The notes under the pieces: generated by a model
Databases searched by the model: none
What the model was told of the DNA's origin: nothing
The model's input: only the letters and a program-made list of their open reading frames with translations
Shown: in pieces, positions 36,387 through 45,737 of the stretch
Position numbering within the stretch: position 1 is the stretch's first letter
Layout of the letters: the number at the start of each line of letters is the position of its first letter
Position numbers and translations under genes: made by a program
DNA from: Rhizobium sullae
GTDB taxonomy: Bacteria; Pseudomonadota; Alphaproteobacteria; Rhizobiales; Rhizobiaceae
Length of the DNA: 64,000 nt
Reading direction: 5' to 3'
Assembly: GCF_900169785.1 (NCBI RefSeq)
Contig: NZ_FWER01000004.1
Coordinates: 1 to 64,000, forward strand

Positions 36387-37226
36387 ATGAAGCCGCAATT
36401 GCTTGTCCTCGCTATCGCATGCCTCGTGCCCTTTGCCCTGCCCCGCGCGGCGGCCGCACAAACCGAACCCAAACCCGTCAGTCAGTGCCAAGCGATCGCC
36501 CAGGCAACCCCCAAGGCCACATTCGTGAGCTTTTCCGGCGACGCGCCTATCATGCCTGCGGTTTCGGAAGGCGAGGATGTCAAGCTGACCTTCCTTGGAC
36601 ATTCCACCTTCGAAATCGAAACGCCGGGCGGCATCGTCATCGCAACGGATTTCAACGGCTGGTACCGGCCGGTCGTGACGCCCGACGTGGTGACGATGAA
36701 CCGGGCACACACAACGCATTACACGCTGACGCCAGATCCGGCGATCAAGCACGTGTTGCATGGCTGGAGCGATGTGCCCGGCGAAAAGGCAGACATCGAC
36801 CTGATGATCGGCGATGCCTATATCCGCAACGTCACGACGGATATCCGCGGCGGCTACAGCGCGCCTCAGAAAGATGGAAACTCAATCTTCATCTTCGAGA
36901 TCGCCGGCCTCTGCATCGGCCATCTCGGTCACCTACACTATGAACTGACCGATGCCCACTATACCGAGATCGGCCGCCTGGATATCGTCATGGTCCCGGT
37001 CGACGGCGGCCTGACTATGGGCGCCGACAGCATGAGCCGCGTCATCAAGCGCCTGCGCTCGTCGCTGATCCTGCCGATGCACCGCCGCGGCCCGCCGGTC
37101 GAGCGCTTTGTGTCGATGTTCGGTAAGGATTTCGACATCAGCTATGCGCCTGACGACACGATTACCGTTTCCATGCGATCCCTCCCCAGGAAGCCGCTCA
37201 TTTATGTCATGAAGGGCGCTCTATAG
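36387..37226 (+). CDS. Exported MBL-fold hydrolase-like protein
   Basis: A 279-residue protein with a cleavable signal peptide (ending near PRAAAAQT), so periplasmic. It shows the MBL-like N-terminus LTFLGHSTFEIETPGG, but the classical HxHxDH motif is replaced by RAHTTHY, and the later metal residues are GHLGHLHY and LPMHRR. It resembles the UlaG/UPF0173-like branch with altered ligands. Activity and substrate are unknown. A GGAGG site precedes the ATG. Confidence 0.82.
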   Translation: MKPQLLVLAIACLVPFALPRAAAAQTEPKPVSQCQAIAQATPKATFVSFSGDAPIMPAVSEGEDVKLTFLGHSTFEIETPGGIVIATDFNGWYRPVVTPDVVTMNRAHTTHYTLTPDPAIKHVLHGWSDVPGEKADIDLMIGDAYIRNVTTDIRGGYSAPQKDGNSIFIFEIAGLCIGHLGHLHYELTDAHYTEIGRLDIVMVPVDGGLTMGADSMSRVIKRLRSSLILPMHRRGPPVERFVSMFGKDFDISYAPDDTITVSMRSLPRKPLIYVMKGAL

Positions 37227-37266
37227 AGGAGACCAGAAAGCCTGAGACCTCCAGGCTCTGCCGGCA

Positions 37267-37770
37267 TTAGGCAAATTGCAGATGCCGTTTGATGCCCACG
37301 TCGGGCATCTTGTCGTCACTGAGATTGGCCTTCGCGATCTCCCAGCCGAACTTCAGCTTGCTGCCGATCGAAACCCAGATCTCGGCATCGTCCACATGCA
37401 TGACAAGCATTGTCAGCTTCGGATCCTTCTTGCCGTTCTCGTACCAGGCCGCAACCACCGAATTCCAATACTGCTCGATCCTCGAAGGGTCCGGCCGGAT
37501 CTCGATCTTGCCTGCCAGGCTGGCGTGGTAGTCGTGATCCTTGCCTATGACGCAGAAATGCGCACGCGTTCCCGGTTTGACGGCGCGGGCAATGTCGGCA
37601 TCGGATTTTGTATAGAACCATATGGTATTTGTCTTCGGATCGGCATGCGGAGCCATCGGCTGCATGTGCATGTCGACGCCATCGATGCCGAGCATTCCTG
37701 CCGAAACATCGTTCACCTGATCCCAAAGCTGCCGTGCCGGATGTTCGCGCGCTTCGCTAAAGCTTGCCAT
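37267..37770 (-). CDS. General stress protein, pyridoxamine 5'-phosphate oxidase-fold
   Basis: The 167-residue protein has the split-barrel flavin-binding fold of general stress protein 26-like families (TNTIWFYTKSDADIARAVKPG, then HDYHASLAGKIEI and WVSIGSKLKFGWEIAKANL). Likely a flavin- or F420-type binding protein; the substrate is unknown. A consensus EcfG promoter lies 36 bp upstream, which supports membership in the general stress regulon. Confidence 0.88.
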   Translation of the reverse strand: MASFSEAREHPARQLWDQVNDVSAGMLGIDGVDMHMQPMAPHADPKTNTIWFYTKSDADIARAVKPGTRAHFCVIGKDHDYHASLAGKIEIRPDPSRIEQYWNSVVAAWYENGKKDPKLTMLVMHVDDAEIWVSIGSKLKFGWEIAKANLSDDKMPDVGIKRHLQFA

Positions 37771-37805
37771 GGCCTTCCCCTTCCCTTCGGGCTTTTCAAG
37801 CCTTC

Positions 37806-37831
37806 AAACGTCACGTCTGCCGCTTTGTTCC
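37806..37831 (-). promoter_or_regulatory. EcfG-type general-stress promoter (full consensus)
   Basis: On the minus strand GGAAC (37831-37827), 16 nt, CGTTT (37810-37806) exactly matches the alphaproteobacterial EcfG/RpoE4 consensus. The downstream ATG (37770) is 36 nt from the -10 element, and the gene encodes a general-stress-type protein, so sequence and context agree. Confidence 0.8.
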
Positions 37832-37945
37832 GCGGCTTTTCGCCTACCCAGGGACTCAGGAACAAGCTGCTTTTCCCTTGAATGCGGTCCGCTTCGCTCT
37901 TATAAGGCCGTCCATTCCGAACAATGAGACGTGAACAGGGGTGCC

Positions 37946-38692
37946 ATGGCTGGCCATTCACAGTTTAAAAACATCATGCATCGCAAGGGCCGTCAGGATG
38001 CCGTGCGGTCGAAAATGTTCTCCAAGCTCGCGCGCGAAATCACCGTTGCTGCCAAGGCCGGCCTGCCCGACCCGACGATGAACGCCCGCCTGCGCCTAGC
38101 AATCCAGAACGCCAAGGCACAGTCCATGCCGAAGGACAATATCGACCGCGCCATCAAGAAGGCGGCAGGCGCCGATAGCGAGAACTACGACGAAGTCCGC
38201 TACGAAGGCTATGGCCCAGGCGGCACGGCGATCATCGTCGAGGCGCTGACAGACAACCGCAACCGCACCGCCTCCAACGTCCGCTCAATCTTCACCAAGG
38301 CGGGCGGCGCGCTCGGCGAAACAGGCTCGGTTTCCTTCTCCTTCGATCACGTCGGCGAGATCACCTACAAGCTATCGGCCGGCGATGCCGACACGGTCAT
38401 GGAAGCCGCGATCGAAGCCGGCGCCGATGACGTCGAGACCGACGAGGAAGGCCACACCATCACCTGCGCCTTCGAATCCCTCGGCGAAGTCGCCAAGGCG
38501 CTGGAAGGCACGCTTGGCGAAGCCGAAACCGTCAAGGCCGTCTGGCGCGCCCAGAACAGCGTGCCAGTGGACGAGGAAAAGGCCCAGTCGCTGATGAAGC
38601 TCATCGACAGCCTGGACGACGACGACGACGTGCAGAACGTCTATTCGAACTTCGAGGTTTCCGAAGAAGTGCTCGCCAAGCTTTCGGCTTGA
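37946..38692 (+). CDS. yebC: YebC/PmpR-family protein (translation/transcription factor)
   Basis: The 248-residue protein begins [19 protein letters not shown], the invariant start of the family, so ATG 37946 is chosen over an in-frame ATG 5 codons upstream. Later blocks include [11 protein letters not shown] and [20 protein letters not shown]. Family members bind DNA in some species and relieve ribosome pausing at proline runs in others. In many bacteria it lies beside ruvC; here ruvC is about 4 kb downstream on the same strand, with two minus-strand genes in between. Confidence 0.95.
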   Translation: MAGHSQFKNIMHRKGRQDAVRSKMFSKLAREITVAAKAGLPDPTMNARLRLAIQNAKAQSMPKDNIDRAIKKAAGADSENYDEVRYEGYGPGGTAIIVEALTDNRNRTASNVRSIFTKAGGALGETGSVSFSFDHVGEITYKLSAGDADTVMEAAIEAGADDVETDEEGHTITCAFESLGEVAKALEGTLGEAETVKAVWRAQNSVPVDEEKAQSLMKLIDSLDDDDDVQNVYSNFEVSEEVLAKLSA

Positions 38693-38712
38693 GCATTCCA
38701 ACGAACGAATTG

Positions 38713-38752
38713 AAGACCCGGCTGCGGAAACGCTGGCGGGTCTTTTGTCTTA
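38713..38752 (+). terminator. Intrinsic terminator of yebC
   Basis: AAGACCCG and CGGGTCTT form an 8-bp outer stem around an imperfect inner hairpin (GC-TGCGGAAACGCTG), followed by TTTGTCTT. It ends at the stop of the convergent luciferase-like gene. Confidence 0.7.
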
Positions 38753-39751
38753 AGCCGCAACTCTCATGAAATTCCTCAGTCCCGCAAACAGCTCGACCGA
38801 TCTCAACCGCGCCTCGATGTCGTGTATCGGCATGGAGATGATGACCTCGTCCGCCCCGGTCTCCTTCAGGAATTCGGTGAGCTTCGCCTCTGCCGTCTTC
38901 GGTGAACCGACGACCGCGTAGCGTAGTGTGTGCTCGACATTCAGTTTCTCCATCGGCGACCAGAAGCCCTGCATGTCCTCGACCGGTCGCGGGAACGGAC
39001 CACGGACGTTGCGGCGCAGGTTGACGAATTGCTGCTGCGCGGAAGTGAAATGATACTGCGCTTCCTCATCCGTCGGCGCGACGGAGCCCATGACGCCGGC
39101 CATCACATAAGGCTGGTCGAGCGAGGCCGAGGGCTGGAACTTGCTGCGGTAGATGTCGATCGCATCGAGCAGCAAATCCGGTGCGAAATGCGAGGCGAAG
39201 GCATAGGGCAGGCCGAGCATCGCCGCCAGCTGGGCGCTATAAAGACTGGAGCCAAGCAGCCAGATCGGCACATGCGAACTGTAGCCTGGAACGGCAAGGA
39301 TCGCCTGGTTCTCAACCGGCTCACCCAGTAGCTGCTGCAGCTCGACGATATCGTTCGGGAAATTGTGGGCGCCCGCCTCCAGATTGCGGCGGAGCGCCTG
39401 CGCCGTCCGCATATCTGTGCCGGGAGCGCGACCGAGCCCGAGATCGACGCGGCCCGGAAAAAGCGCCGCCAATGTGCCGAACTGCTCGGCGATCACCAGC
39501 GGTGAATGGTTGGGCAGCATGATTCCGCCCGAGCCGATGCGAATGTGGTTTGTCGCGGCGCCGACATGGCTGATGACGACCGCAGTCGCGGCACTCGCGA
39601 CACCCGGCATGCCGTGATGCTCCGCCAGCCAGAAGCGCTTGTAGCCGCACTCCTCCGCTTTCTGCGCCATGCGCGCCGAACCTTTGAAGGATTGCTGGAT
39701 CGTCGTGCCTTCGGCAACGGGCGAAAGATCGAGAATGGAAAAGGGAACCAT
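38750..39751 (-). CDS. LLM-class flavin-dependent oxidoreductase (luciferase-like)
   Basis: A 333-residue TIM-barrel bacterial luciferase-like protein of the YhbW-type group. Blocks include [46 protein letters not shown] and [13 protein letters not shown]. It probably uses reduced FMN; the substrate cannot be inferred. Monocistronic by its spacing. Confidence 0.92.
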   Translation of the reverse strand: MVPFSILDLSPVAEGTTIQQSFKGSARMAQKAEECGYKRFWLAEHHGMPGVASAATAVVISHVGAATNHIRIGSGGIMLPNHSPLVIAEQFGTLAALFPGRVDLGLGRAPGTDMRTAQALRRNLEAGAHNFPNDIVELQQLLGEPVENQAILAVPGYSSHVPIWLLGSSLYSAQLAAMLGLPYAFASHFAPDLLLDAIDIYRSKFQPSASLDQPYVMAGVMGSVAPTDEEAQYHFTSAQQQFVNLRRNVRGPFPRPVEDMQGFWSPMEKLNVEHTLRYAVVGSPKTAEAKLTEFLKETGADEVIISMPIHDIEARLRSVELFAGLRNFMRVAA

Positions 39752-39828
39752 AAAGAAAACCTGCCGGTGATTGGAAGGACAGGTCTATGTAGGTTCTGGA
39801 ATCGCTCATTCCAAATCCCGCGGACAAA

Positions 39829-39852
39829 GAAAAAGGGCCGGTTCCCCGACCC
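39829..39852 (-). terminator. Intrinsic terminator of the chemoreceptor gene
   Basis: On the minus strand GGGTCGG and CCGGCCC form a 7-bp stem (one G-T pair) with loop GGAA, followed by TTTTTCTTT. It begins 15 nt past the stop. Confidence 0.75.
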
Positions 39853-39866
39853 TCGATCTCGCTATT

Positions 39867-42188
39867 TCAAGCCGTGTGCCGCCGGAGAATGTGAATTTCG
39901 GCGCCGTGATGATGATGATCGTGCGGCAGCGTGAAATTGCCGAGCTGGCGGTCCATCTCCACGGCCTCTGCCGCAAGGCGGTGGATCGCGGCTGTCGTTT
40001 CCTCCACCATCGCGGCATTCTGCTGCGTCATCGAGTCGAGTTCGGAAACGGCCTTGTTGATCTGGCGCAGCGTATCCGCCTCTTCACGGGTCGATTCCAT
40101 GATCTCGTGAATCTGGCCATTGATGTGCTCGACATGGCTGCCGATGCCCGTCAGCGCCACACCTGCCCGCTCGACAAGCGACACGCCCGTCTCAACCTCA
40201 TGGGTCGATTTCTGCAGCAGGCTCGCGATCTCCTTGGCAGCGCTCGATGAACGCTGCGCCAGTTCACGCACTTCCATCGCAACGACCGCAAAGCCCTTGC
40301 CGGATTCACCGGCGCGGGCCGCTTCGACGCCGGCATTGAGTGCCAGCAGGTTCGTCTGGAATGCGATGTCGTCGATAACGGAGATGATCGTGTTGATCTG
40401 CCGCGATGAGGACTGGATCGCCTCCATCGCCGCAATGGTCTCACGCATGATCTCGCCGGAGCCGGTGGTCTCCTTTTTCGCGTCGCGGGCAATGCGCTCC
40501 GCCTGTTCAGCGCGTTGGATCTGGACGCGAACGGACTGGGTGATCGCATCGATCGCATTGGCCGTTTCGGTGATCGACGCAGCCTGGCGCTCGGTGCGTC
40601 CGGCAAGGTCGTCGGCGCCGGTCCGCATCTCTTCCGAGCCGGAGCGCACTGCCATGGAGTTGCCGCCGATCGCCGTCATCGTCTCGCTGAGCGTGGCGAG
40701 CGCATCGTTAAAGTTGACGCGCAGGCCTTCAAGCTCGTTCGGGAAACTCGTGTCGATCTGGTAGGCAAGGTCGCCGTTCGCCAGATGATGCAGACCCTCA
40801 TCCAGCGCCTGGACGACATCTTGCAAGGTTTTCGCTTCCGCTTCGCGAAGAGCAAGGTTTTCCTGACGGTCGCGCTCGGCGCGGGCACGGGTTGCAGCAC
40901 TTGCCGCTTCGAGCTCGCGGCTTTCGATCAGTGATTGCCTGAATCGGGCAAGCGCCTTGGCCATCGTGCCTATTTCGTCCTGACGGTTCTGGCTGCCGAT
41001 CTCGACATCCAGCTTGCCGCCTGCCACCTCGCGGGTATTGCAGGCAAGGCGCGCAAGCGGCGAGAAGAGCAACTTGGTGATGAGGCCCGTGGCAATCGCC
41101 ATGACGACAAGCGCTGCGAGGCCAATCATGGTCAGCAGCGTCGCGATCTCGATCGAACCAGCATTGAGCTCGCTGACGAGCACGCTTTCGACGACGAGAA
41201 ACCGCTCGCCCTGATAGGCGATGGAGCGGACATAGGCCCGGGCGGTGCCGTCGGGGCGCGCAAAGTCGTCGACTGTCATGCCGTTGCTGCTTGCAAGCGC
41301 GTCCTTCACGAAAGTGAACGGCGCTGTGTCAAGCGTCGCAAGCCGGCCTTCCGCATTGAGCCCGACCGCAGAACCGTCACTGGAAATAATGGCAGCCTGA
41401 GCCGTGCTGCCGGAAACGATACCCTTTGCCAGGATGCTGGTGATGATATCATTGCGCACCTTGAAAAGGATGATGCCCTTCGCCTGACCGAGCTTGATGA
41501 TCGGCACTGCATAGAAGATCGCCGACTTGCCGTTGGAGGGATCGACTCGCAGACCCGAGAATGCAGTCGGCGCGGAATTGTCCGTCGCCTTGGCTGTGTT
41601 CTCGACCGCTTTTGCAAATGCAATACCCGCACCTGTCGCCTTCCATGGATCGGCCTTCAGATTCTCGGCGAAATTATCGTCCTTCTTGTAGGAATAGAGA
41701 ACCGAGCCGTCGAGATCGGCAATCAACAAGTCGCTGAAGGCGGTGTTCTCTAGGTCGCGGGCGACTTCGCCCTGGGTCTTCTCGTGGTTCGAGTAGTAGA
41801 AGCCGCTCGGCCCTTCCGGCTTCATCAGCCTCTCACGCTGATCCGCCGGATTCGGATTGTTGGTGATGAACACCTTTTTGAGGTCACCTCGCGCGTCGCC
41901 CGACGATTTTTCGATCGTCTTCCAGCCGCTCTTCAGGCTGGTGATCGACATCTGCAGCGCCTCTATGCGCGCAATGGAACTCGCCTGGTTCTCAAGCTGC
42001 CCCAGTTGATCCTGCAGCATGTCGCCGCGGAAGATGAGAACACTTTCCTTGGCCTTCAGAGCCTGCGCATCCGAGATGCGGCTGCTGGTGAAATAGCCGA
42101 GAACGCTGATCGCGCTCACAGCCAGTGCCGTGAGCAGGATGAATGTCGCGATAACCTTAAAGGACAGGGACTGAAATCTCTGAGCCAT
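39867..42188 (-). CDS. Methyl-accepting chemotaxis protein
   Basis: Transmembrane chemoreceptor of 773 residues. Helix 1 is at about 12-32, a large periplasmic Cache-like sensor at about 35-345, and helix 2 near 350-372. A HAMP region follows (VAGGKLDVEIGSQNRQDEIG), then the signalling hairpin tip TNLLALNAGVEAARAGESGK. There is no C-terminal CheR/CheB pentapeptide; the protein ends in a His-rich tail. ATG 42188 follows GGAAGGG and precedes helix 1; 30 further open codons upstream are not used. The ligand is unknown. Confidence 0.95.
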   Translation of the reverse strand: MAQRFQSLSFKVIATFILLTALAVSAISVLGYFTSSRISDAQALKAKESVLIFRGDMLQDQLGQLENQASSIARIEALQMSITSLKSGWKTIEKSSGDARGDLKKVFITNNPNPADQRERLMKPEGPSGFYYSNHEKTQGEVARDLENTAFSDLLIADLDGSVLYSYKKDDNFAENLKADPWKATGAGIAFAKAVENTAKATDNSAPTAFSGLRVDPSNGKSAIFYAVPIIKLGQAKGIILFKVRNDIITSILAKGIVSGSTAQAAIISSDGSAVGLNAEGRLATLDTAPFTFVKDALASSNGMTVDDFARPDGTARAYVRSIAYQGERFLVVESVLVSELNAGSIEIATLLTMIGLAALVVMAIATGLITKLLFSPLARLACNTREVAGGKLDVEIGSQNRQDEIGTMAKALARFRQSLIESRELEAASAATRARAERDRQENLALREAEAKTLQDVVQALDEGLHHLANGDLAYQIDTSFPNELEGLRVNFNDALATLSETMTAIGGNSMAVRSGSEEMRTGADDLAGRTERQAASITETANAIDAITQSVRVQIQRAEQAERIARDAKKETTGSGEIMRETIAAMEAIQSSSRQINTIISVIDDIAFQTNLLALNAGVEAARAGESGKGFAVVAMEVRELAQRSSSAAKEIASLLQKSTHEVETGVSLVERAGVALTGIGSHVEHINGQIHEIMESTREEADTLRQINKAVSELDSMTQQNAAMVEETTAAIHRLAAEAVEMDRQLGNFTLPHDHHHHGAEIHILRRHTA

Positions 42189-42422
42189 GACAACAACCCT
42201 TCCGGAGCGGCTTGCCGGCAGCGCAATCCCTGCCAGCTTGACCGAAAACAGAACACGGGGAGCCTTAACCTTTTGCAAAAGGCAGCTCCTCTCACATTTG
42301 AAGGGACTAGATTTCAGGCATCGGATTTAATTCGTGGTAAACGGCCTCTTACAAAAGAGGGAATGTTTTTGCTTTGTTCACATATTGGTGGCAGTTATTT
42401 TGCAACCGCAATAAGGTGAACT

Positions 42423-42935
42423 ATGCAAAATACGATTCGCATCATCGGCATCGATCCCGGTCTGCGCCGCACCGGCTGGGGAATTATCGACACGCTCGGC
42501 AATTCGCTGCGCTTCGTGGCCTCCGGAACAGTGACCTCCGACGGCGACATGGACCTCGCCTCCCGCCTCCGCCAGCTGCACGACGGACTCGCCGAAATCG
42601 TGCATGGTTACAAGCCGGATGAGGCTGCCGTTGAGCAGACTTTCGTCAACAAGGATGCGGTTGCGACCCTGAAGCTCGGCCAAGCCCGCGGCATTGCGAT
42701 GCTCGTGCCGGCGCGCGCCGGGCTGCAGGTATCGGAATATGCACCCAATGCCGTCAAGAAGGCCGTCATCGGTGTTGGCCACGGTGAGAAGCAACAAATC
42801 CACATGATGCTGAAAATCCTGATGCCGAAAGTGGAGTTCAAAGGCAACGACGCCGCCGATGCGCTCGCCATCGCCATCTGCCATGCCCATAACCGCGGCA
42901 GCAGCAGGATGCGCCTGGCGGCAGTGGCCGGTTGA
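42423..42935 (+). CDS. ruvC: Holliday junction resolvase RuvC
   Basis: Endonuclease that cuts Holliday junctions after RuvAB branch migration. The 170-residue product has the acidic active-site residues in [14 protein letters not shown] (Asp), [12 protein letters not shown] (Glu) and [15 protein letters not shown] (Asp pair). First gene of a ruvC-ruvA-ruvB cluster interrupted by toxin-antitoxin genes. No clear LexA box was found in the 234-bp region upstream. Confidence 0.96.
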   Translation: MQNTIRIIGIDPGLRRTGWGIIDTLGNSLRFVASGTVTSDGDMDLASRLRQLHDGLAEIVHGYKPDEAAVEQTFVNKDAVATLKLGQARGIAMLVPARAGLQVSEYAPNAVKKAVIGVGHGEKQQIHMMLKILMPKVEFKGNDAADALAIAICHAHNRGSSRMRLAAVAG

Positions 42936-42997
42936 CCTGCGTTCTTGCCTTGTTCTATCAGTAATGATAATTCTTACCGCATCAGTGGAGCAATCAG

Positions 42998-43249
42998 ATG
43001 CGCGTTACCTCAAAGGGCCAAGTCACCATCCCTCGCGACCTGCGTGAGCTTGCAGGTATAGAGCTAAACAGCGAGGTGATCTTTTCGGTTGAGGGTGGAA
43101 AGTTGATTCTTGCACCAAAGAATGGAAAGCAGGAATTGGAAGATCGCGGTCGTCTCGATCGCTTCATGCAATCCCTCGATCGGCTTGAAGGAACCGGCGA
43201 CCAGGCAATCGATGCCGAAGAACTTATGTCGATGACGCGGGACCGCTGA
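42998..43249 (+). CDS. AbrB/MazE-type antitoxin
   Basis: The 83-residue protein begins with a SpoVT/AbrB swapped-hairpin DNA-binding domain (MRVTSKGQVTIPRDLRELAG), and a variable C-terminal toxin-neutralising tail follows. It is the antitoxin of a type II pair with the PIN gene that starts at its last base (TGATG overlap). A small dyad GTAA-(9 nt)-TTAC at 42961-42977 lies 20 bp upstream and may be its operator. The base composition is visibly less GC-rich than the ruv genes. Confidence 0.9.
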   Translation: MRVTSKGQVTIPRDLRELAGIELNSEVIFSVEGGKLILAPKNGKQELEDRGRLDRFMQSLDRLEGTGDQAIDAEELMSMTRDR

Positions 43250-43662
43250 TGGCAACGTTGATCGACACCAACGTTCTCGTCGACCTTGCAATGCCGACAT
43301 CCGATTGGCATGGCTGGTCACGCCAGCGTGCTTTGGACGTCTTCAAGCGCGGTCCGGTCCTGATAAACCCGATCATCTACTCGGAGTTTTCCGTGCGCTA
43401 TCGCAATATGGACGAAGTGGATCGCCTGCTGCCGCAGGATGAATTCCGCCGCGAGAATCTGCCTTGGGCCGCTGCGTTTGCGGCCGCCGCCGCCTTCCGC
43501 GTCTATCGGAAATCAGGCGGCGAGCGTGAGAGCATTCTTCCCGATTTTCTAATTGGCGCGCATGCGGCGATCCGCGGCTACACGGTTCTGACCCGTGATC
43601 CCAAAGGGTACCATTCCTATTTCCCATCGCTCGACCTCATCACACCCGAAACCCATCCCTGA
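43249..43662 (+). CDS. PIN-domain ribonuclease toxin (VapC-like)
   Basis: The 137-residue PIN protein has the first acidic residue in [12 protein letters not shown] central Glu is in [13 protein letters not shown], and the Asp-containing [21 protein letters not shown] follows. The active-site acids are present, so it is probably a functional endoribonuclease. Overlap with the AbrB-type gene marks an intact toxin-antitoxin unit. It ends 11 bp before ruvA. Confidence 0.9.
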   Translation: MATLIDTNVLVDLAMPTSDWHGWSRQRALDVFKRGPVLINPIIYSEFSVRYRNMDEVDRLLPQDEFRRENLPWAAAFAAAAAFRVYRKSGGERESILPDFLIGAHAAIRGYTVLTRDPKGYHSYFPSLDLITPETHP

Positions 43663-43673
43663 CGGACCTCTTC

Positions 43674-44288
43674 ATGATCGGCAAGCTCAAAGGCACCATC
43701 GACGAAATCGGCGACGACCATGTACTTGTCGACGTCCACGGCGTTTGCTACGTCGCCTATTGCTCCGGCCGCACGCTGTCGAGGCTCGGTTCGCAGGGAG
43801 AAGCTTGCGCGCTTTTCATCGAGACTTACGTGCGTGAAGACCAGCTGAAGCTCTTCGGCTTCATGACAGCGTTAGAGCGCGAATGGTTCAACCTGCTGCA
43901 AAGCGTCCAGGGTGTCGGCGCGAAGGTGGCGCTCGCCATCCTCTCCATCCTGACGCCGAGCGAACTTGCCAATGCCATCGCCCTGCAGGACAGAACGGCC
44001 GTCTCCCGCGCGCAGGGTGTCGGCCCGAAAGTCGCGGTCCGTATCGTCACCGAGTTGAAGAACAAGGCCCCCGCCTTTGCCGGCGAGGCGATCAATATCG
44101 GTCTCAAGCAGGAACTTGGCGAAGGTGTCGCTTCGGCACCCGTCTCCGATGCCGTCTCTGCGTTGACGAATCTCGGCTATTCGCGTGACCAGGCCGCCAA
44201 TGCTGTTGCTGCTGCGATGAAAACGGCAGGCGAAGGTGCTGACAGCGCCAAACTGATCAGGTTGGGATTGAAGGAATTGGCGCGGTGA
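43674..44288 (+). CDS. ruvA: Holliday junction branch migration protein RuvA
   Basis: The 204-residue tetrameric junction-binding protein has the OB domain ([20 protein letters not shown]), helix-hairpin-helix region ([37 protein letters not shown]) and a C-terminal RuvB-binding domain ([15 protein letters not shown]). Complete and normal in length. Its stop overlaps the GTG of a truncated PIN gene. Confidence 0.96.
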   Translation: MIGKLKGTIDEIGDDHVLVDVHGVCYVAYCSGRTLSRLGSQGEACALFIETYVREDQLKLFGFMTALEREWFNLLQSVQGVGAKVALAILSILTPSELANAIALQDRTAVSRAQGVGPKVAVRIVTELKNKAPAFAGEAINIGLKQELGEGVASAPVSDAVSALTNLGYSRDQAANAVAAAMKTAGEGADSAKLIRLGLKELAR

Positions 44289-44557
44289 TTGGCGAAAACC
44301 CGGTTTCTTACCATGATGGTTTGAGTTACCCGCAACCGCAGATCATTGAGATGCTTCGCTTGCTTCTGGCTTCCGCTGAAGTTGTCGTTGAGCATGCCGA
44401 TGAACTGAATATATTGGTCGCGGCGCAGAGCCCCCCGGAAACGAATCTCGCCGATTATCTCGTCGTGTGGGCAGGTCTCAGGGACGGTTGCCGGAAAGTC
44501 ATCACATTTGATCGCAAGGCTGCTAGGGCGATTCCCGGAATGGAACTTCTCGCATGA
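44285..44557 (+). pseudogene. N-terminally truncated PIN-domain gene between ruvA and ruvB
   Basis: A 90-residue frame encodes only the C-terminal part of a PIN protein: a helix region EMLRLLLASAEVVVEHADEL, then [29 protein letters not shown], which holds the last acidic positions. The N-terminal strand with the first catalytic Asp (DTN) is missing, so nuclease activity is unlikely. The GTG start overlaps the ruvA stop and the TGA overlaps the ruvB ATG (ATGA), so the remnant forms a translational bridge. No antitoxin partner is visible. It might still be a translated, non-catalytic protein. Confidence 0.75.
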
Positions 44558-45594
44558 CCGAACCTGCCCGCCTGATATCGCCGGAAAAGCGGGGCGAAGA
44601 TCTGGATGTGACGCTGCGTCCGCAGTCGCTGGACGAGTTCACCGGCCAGGCGGAGGCGCGAGCGAATCTGAAGGTCTTCATCGAAGCCGCCAAGAACCGC
44701 GGCGAGGCGCTGGACCATGTCCTCTTCGTGGGGCCGCCGGGCCTCGGCAAGACGACGCTGGCGCAGATCATGGCGAAGGAGCTCGGAGTCAACTTCCGCT
44801 CCACGTCCGGCCCGGTCATCGCGAAAGCCGGCGACCTTGCGGCGCTGCTGACGAATCTCGAAGAGCGCGACGTACTCTTCATCGACGAGATCCACCGCCT
44901 GAGCCCGGCCGTCGAGGAAATCCTCTATCCAGCGATGGAGGATTTCCAGCTCGACCTCATCATCGGCGAAGGCCCGGCCGCCCGCTCGGTGAAGATCGAT
45001 CTCTCGAAATTCACCCTCGTTGCCGCGACCACGCGCCTCGGTCTCCTGACGACGCCCCTTCGCGACCGCTTCGGCATTCCGGTGCGTCTGAGCTTCTACA
45101 CCGTAGAAGAACTGGAACTGATCGTGCGCCGCGGCGCCCGCCTCATGAACCTGCCGATGACCGACGACGGCGCCCGCGAAATTGCGCGCCGCGCCCGCGG
45201 CACGCCGCGCATCGCCGGCCGGCTGCTTCGCCGCGTGCGCGATTTCGCCGAAGTCGCCAAAGCCGAAGCCGTCACCCGCGAGATCGCCGACGAGGCGCTC
45301 ACCCGCCTGCTCGTCGACAGCGTCGGCCTCGACCAGCTCGACAAGCGCTATCTCAACATGATCGCCGTCAATTTCGGCGGCGGCCCGGTCGGCATCGAAA
45401 CGATCGCCGCTGGCCTCTCCGAACCGCGCGACGCGATCGAGGACATCATCGAACCTTACATGATCCAGCAGGGCTTCATCCAGCGCACGCCGCGCGGCCG
45501 CGTGCTGACCGCAACGGCCTGGAAACATCTCGGTATGCAGCCCCCGAAGGACCTCGAAGCCGCACAGTTCCGGCTGTTTCAGGAAGGCGATTGA
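44554..45594 (+). CDS. ruvB: Holliday junction branch migration ATPase RuvB
   Basis: AAA+ motor of RuvAB branch migration. The 346-residue product has Walker [12 protein letters not shown], Walker [10 protein letters not shown], sensor/arginine finger region ([15 protein letters not shown]) and a winged-helix C-terminus ([16 protein letters not shown]). Its start overlaps the truncated PIN gene by 4 nt. Confidence 0.97.
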   Translation: MTEPARLISPEKRGEDLDVTLRPQSLDEFTGQAEARANLKVFIEAAKNRGEALDHVLFVGPPGLGKTTLAQIMAKELGVNFRSTSGPVIAKAGDLAALLTNLEERDVLFIDEIHRLSPAVEEILYPAMEDFQLDLIIGEGPAARSVKIDLSKFTLVAATTRLGLLTTPLRDRFGIPVRLSFYTVEELELIVRRGARLMNLPMTDDGAREIARRARGTPRIAGRLLRRVRDFAEVAKAEAVTREIADEALTRLLVDSVGLDQLDKRYLNMIAVNFGGGPVGIETIAAGLSEPRDAIEDIIEPYMIQQGFIQRTPRGRVLTATAWKHLGMQPPKDLEAAQFRLFQEGD

Positions 45595-45737
45595 GTGATC
45601 ACGCGACGGGGTTTCTGACGATTCTGGGCGGCAGTGTCGTGGGCGCCGCGCCACCTCATCTCATTTGGCGGCGGCAATCGCGATCCGAGGAACTGTCCCA
45701 AGTTGTATTCGAATGAACCTGAAGAGGAGGATGCGCG

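Noticed and set aside
42375..42400. Possible LexA box (GTTC-N7-GTTC) upstream of ruvC
   Set aside because: GTTC is present but the second half reads GGTG, two mismatches; not convincing as an SOS site.
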